Positions 55,281 to 62,646 of a stretch of DNA of 64,000 bases are shown here, piece by piece. The DNA is taken from contig NC_008321.1 in NCBI RefSeq assembly GCF_000014685.1, positions 2,291,001 through 2,355,000 on the forward strand. Reading direction: 5' to 3'. How positions within the stretch are numbered: the stretch's first letter is position 1; every line of letters starts with the position of its first letter. The notes under the pieces were generated by a model. It had not been told where the DNA came from. It saw nothing but the letters and a program-made list of their open reading frames with translations, and made no database searches. The translations under genes were made by a program, and so were the position numbers. Source of the stretch: Shewanella sp. MR-4 (lineage in GTDB: Bacteria > Pseudomonadota > Gammaproteobacteria > Enterobacterales > Shewanellaceae).

Positions 55281-55673
55281 TTAAAAGCAGATCAAACGAT
55301 CGGCTGATTCAATTCCCGTGACCAGTTCACCTAGTCCACCCATAATAAAAGAATGTTCAACATTCCAGTGGCTTAAGCCGTTCTCTTGCGCCTCTTGCTG
55401 CGAGACTATGCCACGTCGTAATGCCGCTGAGACACAGTTTACTAACGAGACTTGATGCTCGGCTGCCAGTTGTTTCCAAGCTTTAACCACATCATATTCA
55501 TCGGATGCGGGTAAGTTAAAGTCCGTCGAGTTATACACGCCATCCTGATAGAAAAACACGCAGACAATCTCATGTCCGCTTTGCAAGGAGGCTTGGGTGA
55601 AACGTAGGGCATTCACGCTTGCCGACGTGCCATAGGCTGGCCCGTTTACTTGGATAATAAATTTGCTCATCAT
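55281..55673 (-). CDS. tusD: Sulfurtransferase TusD (DsrE)
   Basis: Accepts the persulfide from TusA in the complex; 130 aa with a cysteine in SLVNCVSAALRRGI as the likely active site, and QVNGPAYGTSASVNALRF. First gene of tusDCBE. Its ATGATG start directly abuts the T tract of the preceding terminator, leaving no ordinary ribosome site. Confidence 0.94.
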   Translation of the reverse strand: MMSKFIIQVNGPAYGTSASVNALRFTQASLQSGHEIVCVFFYQDGVYNSTDFNLPASDEYDVVKAWKQLAAEHQVSLVNCVSAALRRGIVSQQEAQENGLSHWNVEHSFIMGGLGELVTGIESADRLICF

Positions 55674-55702
55674 AAAAAAAATGGCCCTAAAAGTAGGGCC
55701 AT
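55674..55702 (-). terminator. Terminator after yccA, abutting tusD start
   Basis: ATGGCCCTA/TAGGGCCAT with a 4-nt loop and T8 on the minus strand; the T run ends at the tusD start codon. Confidence 0.85.
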
Positions 55703-55729
55703 TTTAGCGTAAGTTTCGCGAAAAGGGGA

Positions 55730-56389
55730 TTAATCATCGTTACCAATGCCAAGCAAATGCAAAATGGCAATGAACAGGTTTAAAAAGTCCAGATACAAGG
55801 AGATAGTGGCGCGGATATAGTTAGTCTCGCCACCATTCACGATACGGCTAGTATCGAACAGGATAAAGCCGGTCATTAACAGTGCAAGAGCCGCGTTAAT
55901 CGCCATAAAGGCCACACTGTTACCCACGAAAATGTTAATCAGCGCAGCGGCGATCACCACAATCAATCCGGCGAACAGGAAACCACGTAGGAAAGAGAAA
56001 TCTTTCTTCGTTGTGACTGCATAGGCTGAGAGCGCAATAAAGATAACCGAGGTTAATCCTAAAGCTTGCATGATAAGCTCAGAGCCATTGGTCATGCCAG
56101 CGTAGTGGTTAAGCATGTAACCTAATGAGGCGCCTTCCATACCGGTGAAGGCAAATACCCAGAAGATGCCCGCAGCCGAGTCAGCTTTGCGTAGGGTAAC
56201 GAACAACAGCACTAAACCACCGATAGATAAACCGAGTGACATCAGAGGGCTAATATTGAGTGCCATCGCTAAGCCTGCACACAATGCCGAGAAGGCGAGG
56301 GTCATGGCCAACAATAAATAGGTATTTTTAAGAAGTTTATTCACTTCTAAGGTGGATGCACTCGCTGAGTACAAAGTTTGCTGAGTCAT
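55730..56389 (-). CDS. yccA: Bax-inhibitor-1 family membrane protein YccA
   Basis: Seven-helix inner-membrane protein; E. coli YccA is a substrate and modulator of FtsH. Start at 56389 (MTQQTLYSAS) after GGAGAAATAT gives 219 aa. GMEGASLGYMLNHYAG and the C-terminal LDFLNLFIAILHLLG with terminal DD are family features. The neighbourhood with tusE (yccK) is conserved with E. coli. Confidence 0.93.
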   Translation of the reverse strand: MTQQTLYSASASTLEVNKLLKNTYLLLAMTLAFSALCAGLAMALNISPLMSLGLSIGGLVLLFVTLRKADSAAGIFWVFAFTGMEGASLGYMLNHYAGMTNGSELIMQALGLTSVIFIALSAYAVTTKKDFSFLRGFLFAGLIVVIAAALINIFVGNSVAFMAINAALALLMTGFILFDTSRIVNGGETNYIRATISLYLDFLNLFIAILHLLGIGNDD

Positions 56390-56648
56390 ATATTTCTCCA
56401 TTAGCTTTTAAATCCAAACTGATCATTTTGATTTTTAACGGGGACGAGAGTTCCCATCAATATCGCAAATCCAGTAAAACTGGGTGAATACTACCGAAAA
56501 CAGCGCTGTGCTTAAAGGATTCACGCCACAAATAACAAGTTGTAATGACTGATTTTTCTGTGCGGCCTAACGCTTAAGGCGTATTTCGTTACACCAGTGC
56601 AACACAAAGACTTTAAAACAAGCTTAATCCTGTGGTAATACGGAAATA

Positions 56649-57551
56649 TTACGCCAGCCATTCACGGTGTAATTTCTCGGTATCTCCTAAGTAGTCGAGC
56701 ACCCAAGCTAGGGCGGGCGACATCTTATCGGCGTTCCAAGCTAAGCAACATGGGCTGGTTAATTTCGGATTTTCAAGCTGCTTTTCAACCAAGGCGCCCG
56801 CTTTAATAAATACGCTGGCCAGATGTACTGGCATATAGCCGATACCTAATCCCTCTCTAAAGCAGTTAATTGCGCGGATCCAATCTGGCACCACGAGTCT
56901 GCGTTGATTCTCCAATAACCAGGTCATGCGCTTAGGAATTTCCCGCGAGGTATCTTCCAAACAAATAGAGGGGAAGGGACGCAATTCATCATCCGTCAAG
57001 GGCCGGTCAATACTGGCTAAGGGATGGTTTTTACTCACCAAAAATGCCCATTGAATATCGCCCATGTCTTTATATTGATATACGCCTCCAACAGGGATCG
57101 CCGTTGTTGCACCAATGGCGATATCACTGCGACCGGTCGCAAGCGCCTCCCACACACCGTTAAAGACCTCGATGCGGATGATAAGCTCAATATCATGGAA
57201 ATGACGGTAAAAGTCGGCAATTAATACGCTAATTCTATCGGCGCGCACTATGTTATCTAAGGCGATAGACAATGTGGGTTGCCAGCCGTTGGCCACACGC
57301 TGGGTGCCGCGTTTCATCTCATCCATTTGAGTCAGCAAGTTTCTGGCTTGCTTAACAAAATGCTCTCCCGCGGGGGTCAAGGTCACGCTGCGGTGGTGGC
57401 GCTCAAATAACACTACGCCAAGTTCTTCTTCGATTTGTTTAACGGCATAACTGACCGCAGAAGGGACCTTGTGTAGTCGATTGGCTGCTGCCGTAAAACT
57501 CCCAACACGGGCCACGATATCAATGAGTTCTAACGCTTGTTCCGAGAGCAT
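56649..57551 (-). CDS. punR: LysR-family regulator PunR-like
   Basis: LysR-type regulator, about 300 aa, resembling E. coli PunR (YdhB) along its length: ARVGSFTAAANRLHKVPSAV HTH, ADFYRHFHDIEL, EVFNGVWEALATGRSDIAIG, PKRMTWLLENQRRLVVPDW. E. coli PunR activates the divergent purine transporter gene punC; the same divergent partner is here. Start at 57551 aligns with the E. coli N-terminus; upstream in-frame starts exist (57560, 57611). Confidence 0.87.
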   Translation of the reverse strand: MLSEQALELIDIVARVGSFTAAANRLHKVPSAVSYAVKQIEEELGVVLFERHHRSVTLTPAGEHFVKQARNLLTQMDEMKRGTQRVANGWQPTLSIALDNIVRADRISVLIADFYRHFHDIELIIRIEVFNGVWEALATGRSDIAIGATTAIPVGGVYQYKDMGDIQWAFLVSKNHPLASIDRPLTDDELRPFPSICLEDTSREIPKRMTWLLENQRRLVVPDWIRAINCFREGLGIGYMPVHLASVFIKAGALVEKQLENPKLTSPCCLAWNADKMSPALAWVLDYLGDTEKLHREWLA

Positions 57552-57579
57552 AGCTGACATCCATTGTGATGAAAATAAT

Positions 57580-57596
57580 TGATAGCATCTGTCAAA
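57580..57596. promoter_or_regulatory. LysR-type T-N11-A box between punR and punC
   Basis: TTGATAG-CAT-CTGTCAA, near-perfect palindrome (6 of 7) with the T-N11-A form typical of LysR operators, in the divergent promoter region. A PurR-like AAACGTTT core follows at 57601-57608 but the flanks are poor. Confidence 0.5.
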
Positions 57597-57666
57597 AATA
57601 AACGTTTCCAATCAAATTAACAAGTATTTAGACTGCACGCCTTAAGTCTTTTGACATGATTATTTT

Positions 57667-58938
57667 ATGAAAACGTCTAGTAATATCTTTGTAAATATGA
57701 AGTTTTTTATATTCTTATTCTATTTGGCATTATTAAGCATGTTAGGCTTTATTGCCACTGACATGTATTTGCCTGCTTTCAAAGCAATTGAAAGTTCGTT
57801 CAATTCTTCACCGTCTCAAGTAGCAATGTCGCTCACCTGTTTTTTGGCTGGTTTAGCCTTAGGGCAACTGATTTATGGCCCCTTGGTCAGTAAACTCGGC
57901 AAACGTTATGCTCTTATCCTCGGCCTTGGCATTTTTGCGCTCGCCAGTGTGGCCATCGCCAATAGCGACTCGATACTGATGTTAAACATCGCTCGCTTCT
58001 TCCAAGCCGTTGGCGCCTGTAGTGCAGGGGTCATCTGGCAAGCGATTGTGGTCGAGCAATATGATGCCGAAAAAGCGCAGGGGATTTTCAGTAACATTAT
58101 GCCGTTAGTGGCATTATCACCCGCATTAGCCCCCATCCTTGGCGCTTATATTCTGAACGATTTTGGATGGCGTGCAATCTTTATCTCATTGTGTGTGATT
58201 GCCTTTTTATTGGTGTTGATGACCTTATACTTCGTGCCGAGCCATGCAGAGCATCAGGATGCTAAGCCAAGCGCGGTTTCCTACGGCAAGATTTTGAAAA
58301 ATACCCGTTACCTTGGCAATGTGGTGATTTTTGGTGCCTGTTCGGGTGCGTTTTTCGCATATCTTACTGTATGGCCGATTGTGATGGAGCAACACGGCTA
58401 TCAGGCAACAGAGATTGGGCTGAGCTTTATTCCGCAAACCATCATGTTTATTGTGGGCGGATACGCAAGCAAGTTATTGATAAAACGCATTGGTGCCGAC
58501 CGTACACTCAACGTATTGCTGTCCATTTTTGGACTCTGCGTTATCTCGATTGTGTTTTTCACCTTATTAATGAAGGCGGAAACCATTTTCCCACTGCTGA
58601 TTTCCTTCTCGATACTCGCAGCGGCGAACGGGGCGGTTTATCCCATTGTGGTGAACAGTGCTTTGCAGCAATTCACTCAAAATGCGGCTAAGGCGGCAGG
58701 ATTACAGAACTTTTTGCAAATCACCATCGCCTTTGGCGCCTCAAGTTTAGTCGCACTCTGGGCAAGTTCAGGAGAAGTCGCCATAGGTTGGGGCATTCTG
58801 AGCTGTTCATTAGTGGTGATCTTGGGTTACCTGTTAAAAACCGAACAAACTTGGGCTGATTTTGCTAAACACTTTACTGCGCCAGATCCTGCTCGTCTTG
58901 GGATCAATGCAGATACGAAGCAAAATCAAGCAGATTGA
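57667..58938 (+). CDS. punC: MFS transporter PunC-like (Bcr/CflA family)
   Basis: Twelve-helix transporter, 423 aa, similar to E. coli PunC (YdhC) throughout: SMLGFIATDMYLPAFKAIE, LAGLALGQLIYGPLVSKLGK, IMPLVALSPALAPILG, GLSFIPQTIMFIVGGY, ANGAVYPIVVNSAL. In E. coli it moves purine nucleosides. Start at 57667 or at 57697 (MKFFIFLF); neither has a good ribosome site. The C-terminus has a polar extension of about 30 residues. Confidence 0.88.
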   Translation: MKTSSNIFVNMKFFIFLFYLALLSMLGFIATDMYLPAFKAIESSFNSSPSQVAMSLTCFLAGLALGQLIYGPLVSKLGKRYALILGLGIFALASVAIANSDSILMLNIARFFQAVGACSAGVIWQAIVVEQYDAEKAQGIFSNIMPLVALSPALAPILGAYILNDFGWRAIFISLCVIAFLLVLMTLYFVPSHAEHQDAKPSAVSYGKILKNTRYLGNVVIFGACSGAFFAYLTVWPIVMEQHGYQATEIGLSFIPQTIMFIVGGYASKLLIKRIGADRTLNVLLSIFGLCVISIVFFTLLMKAETIFPLLISFSILAAANGAVYPIVVNSALQQFTQNAAKAAGLQNFLQITIAFGASSLVALWASSGEVAIGWGILSCSLVVILGYLLKTEQTWADFAKHFTAPDPARLGINADTKQNQAD

Positions 58939-58978
58939 ATGTAATACGAGCAGTTAGCGCATAATTATCAGTTAGTGC

Positions 58979-59007
58979 TTTACAGTCAGTAAACTAACTT
59001 ATATTAT
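58979..59007 (+). promoter_or_regulatory. Promoter of tRNA-Ser
   Basis: TTTACA, 17-nt spacer, TATTAT, then GC-rich GCGCC; the tRNA 5' end lies 12 nt downstream. Confidence 0.75.
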
Positions 59008-59018
59008 GCGCCTCGTTC

Positions 59019-59109
59019 GGAGGGGTGGCAGAGTGGTTTAATGCACCGGTCTTGAAAACCGGCGTGGGTTTATAGCCCACCCAGGGTTCAAATCCCTGCT
59101 CCTCCGCCA
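59019..59109 (+). tRNA. tRNA-Ser (UGA)
   Basis: 91 nt with a long variable arm and encoded CCA. Anticodon stem CCGGT/ACCGG, loop CTTGAAA (TGA). Acceptor GGAGGGG/CTCCTCC with G73; T-arm CAGGGTTCAAATCCCTG. Confidence 0.97.
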
Positions 59110-59116
59110 TATTCTA

Positions 59117-59150
59117 CGAAAAAGCCATCAGCAATGATGGCTTTTTTGTT
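59117..59150 (+). terminator. Terminator after tRNA-Ser
   Basis: AAAAGCCATCA/TGATGGCTTTT with GCAA loop and T6. Confidence 0.9.
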
Positions 59151-59219
59151 TTTGCAGTTCCGGAAGTAGAACCCTAGGGTTCCTCATGCTAACCACAGTA
59201 CCTCCACCCAATTCAGATA

Positions 59220-59252
59220 AAAAGGCCGCTAATGATTAGCAGCCTTTTTCTT
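59220..59252. terminator. Second terminator-like hairpin
   Basis: AAAAAGGCCGCTAAT/ATTAGCAGCCTTTTT, nearly perfect, T tract on the plus strand and A tract usable on the other; probably serves the converging orphan gene. Confidence 0.75.
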
Positions 59253-59337
59253 TCGCAATGGATTTCGTTTACCTATTAGCCTAGTTGTTTAAATAGCAAA
59301 GCAGCTTAGGTTAAAGGCTAGGTTAAGTAAGGCTAGG

Positions 59338-59868
59338 CTAAGTGAGCTTATGCCTGATAAGACTTAGCGCAAAAGCTTCATAGGCAACAACCGTTTCACT
59401 TCCCACCCATATACAGTCGATGCTGGCGGGGTCACTCAATTTAAGCCCCAGAGCGTCAAGATAGTCGGCGCCATTAACCACAAAGAACTGCTTTTTGTAG
59501 GGCAACAACACCATCTGTGGTGATTGCTGTAAAAAAGCCTGCGCCTCATCAAAAACGCTGAACCAGTGATTGAGCAAGCTATCGCAGCGCCTGCTATGGA
59601 ATAGGGTACCTAAGTCTTCACCGATTTGTGCTTGACCCGATAACACTCTTTGACAGTGATTAAAATCAGTAAAACCGAGCTCACGAGCCAATAGGCTTTG
59701 GCAATGCTTAAGCTGGATATCCTGCTGCGTTAAACCTTGCTTATTCATCAAGGAAGCGAGTTTATCTAGCGCCACGGCATCGCCAGCTTGGCAGGCTTTA
59801 AGGTGCTTTTTAGCGAGGATTTTAACTTCGGTTAAGGCGCGTGGTGCAGGGGTAATTTGTTGTATCAC
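59338..59868 (-). CDS. Hypothetical protein, 176 aa
   Basis: Start is a GTG at 59868, 8 nt after AGGAG; the frame's TTG at 59874 is too close to the ribosome site. The N-terminal 75 residues (LAKKHLKACQAGDAVALDKL, then HCQSLLARELGFTDFNHCQRV) follow the helical pattern seen at the start of some ankyrin- and glyoxalase-type proteins. The C-terminal half (FFVVNGADYLDALGL, IDCIWVGSETVVAYE) is not recognised. Function unknown. Confidence 0.7.
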   Translation of the reverse strand: MIQQITPAPRALTEVKILAKKHLKACQAGDAVALDKLASLMNKQGLTQQDIQLKHCQSLLARELGFTDFNHCQRVLSGQAQIGEDLGTLFHSRRCDSLLNHWFSVFDEAQAFLQQSPQMVLLPYKKQFFVVNGADYLDALGLKLSDPASIDCIWVGSETVVAYEAFALSLIRHKLT

Positions 59869-60237
59869 AAACAATTCTCCTAAGTTTTATTGGCATCTCC
59901 GCTAAGCCAAACCTAATCAATTGTTGTGTCATACATGTGATGCGAACATCGAGATATGAGTCAGAGTGATGTCATCTTCTGCGGATAGGCGTCTCTGCAA
60001 CCTAGCGCCATTATTCGACTTCTTCATGCTCGAGTCAAGCTCAGCACTGCTTCTACCTTTCTTACGCTTCATCCCCTAAATCGTTACATGCTCAGCCTTA
60101 ATGTTAAAAATTTTATCACTCAATAATTAAAATCATATTGTATTACTATTAAGCTGTAGTAATATTGTAGTACTAAATAATATTCACTCTACCTGCGTAA
60201 ACCTGATCGGACGCAGATAAAATGTACGGGGATGCAA
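59869..60237. other. Regulatory region upstream of araB
   Basis: 369 bp between the divergent orphan gene and araB. AT-rich near 60100-60180 with clustered repeats (see next entry). No gene seen. Confidence 0.5.
60137..60175 (+). promoter_or_regulatory. Candidate operator repeats of the ara operon
   Basis: ATTGTATTACTA (60137-60148) and ATTGTAGTACTA (60164-60175) are direct repeats differing at one base, 27 bp apart. Between them TATTACTA/TAGTAATA form a perfect 8-bp inverted repeat, and TAGTACTA is itself a palindrome. Placement 60-100 nt before araB suggests an arabinose regulator, perhaps a GntR-type AraR; no regulator gene is in the window. Confidence 0.45.
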
Positions 60238-61911
60238 ATGTCGAATGTTTTAGGGGCTTACGCGTTAGGGCTTGATTACGGCTCAGATTCAGTTCGCGCG
60301 TTATTGGTGGATACCCAAACGGGCGCAGAAGTAGCAACGAATGTGGTTTACTACCCACGTTGGAAGAAGGGGCTTTTTTGCGATCCTGCCAAGAATCAAT
60401 TTAGACAACATCCCCTCGATTACATCGAAAGCCTTATCGAGGTAGTTCAAGGACTCTGGGCAAAAGCTCCCAGTGGCGCCGCGCAAAGAGTCTGCGGTTT
60501 GAGTGTTGATACCACAGGCTCAACCCCGATTGCGGTTGATGAATCCGGTGTTGCTCTAGCCTTAAAGCCAGAGTTTGCGAGTAATCCCAATGCCATGTTT
60601 TTGCTTTGGAAAGATCACAGCGCCATCCTCGAAGCCCAGCAAATTACCGCTGCGGCAAACAATGCAAGTGAAAACTACCTGAAATATGAAGGAGGAATTT
60701 ACTCCTCCGAATGGTTTTGGGCGAAAGCGCTATTTGTATTGCGCCACGACACAGAAGTCAGACAAGCCGCTTATAGCTGGGTCGAACACTGTGATTGGAT
60801 CACCGCATTAATGACAGGCACCACACATCCAAAAGTCTTTAAGGCAGGGCGCTGCGCCGCCGGTCACAAAGTGATGTGGCATGAGTCATGGAATGGTTAT
60901 CCGCCGAATGACTTTTTCGTTGGTATCGACCCCTTACTCGATGGATTGAGAGACAAGTTACCGCTTGAAACCTGCACATCTGACAAAGTTTGCGGCCAGC
61001 TAACCCCTGAGTGGGCTCAGCATTTAGGGCTATCGACCGAGGTTATTGTATCTTTTGGCTCATTTGACTGCCACGCAGGCGCCGTTGGAGCCAATGTTAA
61101 ACCTGGTGTCTTAACCAAGGTGATGGGGACTTCTACCTGCGACATTACGGTCGCCAGTTATGATGATATAGGTGAGCGTTGTATCAAAGGTATTTGCGGT
61201 CAAGTGGATGGCTCAGTATTACCCGGCATGATAGGGCTGGAAGCGGGTCAGTCAGCCTTCGGCGATCTCTACGCTTGGTTTAGGGATCTCACCGCATGGC
61301 CGATGCAACAGCTTGACACCTCTGCCTTATTTGATGACAACACCAAAGCCAAACTCATTCAGCAACTCGAATCTGAAACCCTGACAATGTTAGGCAATGC
61401 GGCTGCGAAAATTCCCGTTGGCGAGACTGGTATTGTCGCGCTGGATTGGATTAACGGACGTCGCACCCCCGATGCCGACCAATCTGTTGCCATGGCTATC
61501 ACAGGGTTAACCATGGGCAGCCAAGCACCGCAAGTCTTCAAAGCTTTAGTGGAAGCCAGTGCCTATGGCGCACGGGCCATTATCGAGCGCTTCAAACAAG
61601 AAGGCGTTTGCATTGACCATGTGGTCACCATTGGTGGGATCTCGAAAAAATCCGACTTCATTATGCAAACCTGTGCCGATGTGTGGAATTGCAACATCGA
61701 CGTACTCGAGAGCGAGCAAAGCTGTGCCCTAGGCGCCGCTATTTATGCTGCAACCGCAGCCGGGGTTTATCCCGATGTGCTGAGTGCCCAAGCCGCCATG
61801 GCCTCAAACGTTGCGAAAACCTATCAGCCAAATCCTGAAAACGCAGAGAAATATCAAGCGCTTTACCAAGGGTACTTAGCCCTTGGCCACTATGTTGATG
61901 GAGCGAAATAA
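60238..61911 (+). CDS. araB: L-ribulokinase
   Basis: FGGY-family kinase making L-ribulose-5-phosphate, step two of L-arabinose use. 557 aa from ATG 60238, which is 6 nt after CGGGG; an ATG at 60232 touches the ribosome site. Seen: GLDYGSDSVRALLVDTQTG, GLSVDTTGSTP, KVMGTSTCDI and the late GGISKKSDFIMQTCADVWN. araD starts one base after its stop. Confidence 0.97.
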   Translation: MSNVLGAYALGLDYGSDSVRALLVDTQTGAEVATNVVYYPRWKKGLFCDPAKNQFRQHPLDYIESLIEVVQGLWAKAPSGAAQRVCGLSVDTTGSTPIAVDESGVALALKPEFASNPNAMFLLWKDHSAILEAQQITAAANNASENYLKYEGGIYSSEWFWAKALFVLRHDTEVRQAAYSWVEHCDWITALMTGTTHPKVFKAGRCAAGHKVMWHESWNGYPPNDFFVGIDPLLDGLRDKLPLETCTSDKVCGQLTPEWAQHLGLSTEVIVSFGSFDCHAGAVGANVKPGVLTKVMGTSTCDITVASYDDIGERCIKGICGQVDGSVLPGMIGLEAGQSAFGDLYAWFRDLTAWPMQQLDTSALFDDNTKAKLIQQLESETLTMLGNAAAKIPVGETGIVALDWINGRRTPDADQSVAMAITGLTMGSQAPQVFKALVEASAYGARAIIERFKQEGVCIDHVVTIGGISKKSDFIMQTCADVWNCNIDVLESEQSCALGAAIYAATAAGVYPDVLSAQAAMASNVAKTYQPNPENAEKYQALYQGYLALGHYVDGAK

Positions 61912-61912
61912 G

Positions 61913-62608
61913 ATGTCTTTTTTAGAGCTAAAACGCGAAGTATACGAAGCCAACATGGAGCTTGAGAAACGCAAACTGGTGACTTACACCTTCGGCAACG
62001 TTTCACAAATTGACCGCCAACTCGGCGTGATTGGTATCAAGCCCAGCGGCGTGCCCTATGAAGATTTGAAGGTTGAAGACATTGTAATTGTTGACCTTGA
62101 GAATCAAATCGTAGAAGGGCGCATGCGTCCTTCATCCGATACCAAGACACACACCTATTTGTATCGCCAGTGGCAGAGTATTGGTGGCATTACCCATACC
62201 CATTCAACCTATGCCACCGCCTGGGCGCAAGCGCAGATAGCGATTCCCTGCTTAGGCACGACACAAGCCGATTATGTGTACGGTGAAATCCCATGCACAG
62301 CAGTGATGCGAAGCGATCAGATCAGCCGCGACTATGAAGAAGAAACCGGCGTGCAGATCCTCGATTGTTTCGCCGACCGAGATCCCAACGAGTCGCCCAT
62401 GGTGATAGTGGCAGGCCATGCACCGTTCACTTGGGGCGCGAATGCGGCTAAATCTGTGTACCACGCCGTGTTGCTCGAAGAAATCGCTCGGATGGCGTAT
62501 CTCACCAAAACTTTATCACCAGGCATTAGTCAGTTAAAACAAGAGCTTATTGATAAGCATTATTTGCGTAAGCATGGAAAAGACGCTTATTACGGCCAAA
62601 GCAAGTAA
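61913..62608 (+). CDS. araD: L-ribulose-5-phosphate 4-epimerase
   Basis: Zinc enzyme giving D-xylulose-5-phosphate, which enters the pentose phosphate pathway. 231 aa from ATG 61913. TFGNVSQIDR, KPSGVPYEDL, the zinc ligands in GITHTHSTYATAWAQ and AGHAPFTWGANA are typical. Operon with araB and araA. Confidence 0.97.
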   Translation: MSFLELKREVYEANMELEKRKLVTYTFGNVSQIDRQLGVIGIKPSGVPYEDLKVEDIVIVDLENQIVEGRMRPSSDTKTHTYLYRQWQSIGGITHTHSTYATAWAQAQIAIPCLGTTQADYVYGEIPCTAVMRSDQISRDYEEETGVQILDCFADRDPNESPMVIVAGHAPFTWGANAAKSVYHAVLLEEIARMAYLTKTLSPGISQLKQELIDKHYLRKHGKDAYYGQSK

Positions 62609-62646
62609 TTGCCAGTCGGGTCTCATTTCAAACTAGAGAGAGTAAT

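Noticed and set aside
59930..59960. CRP site upstream of araB
   Set aside because: TGTGATGCGAACATCG keeps only one good half-site.
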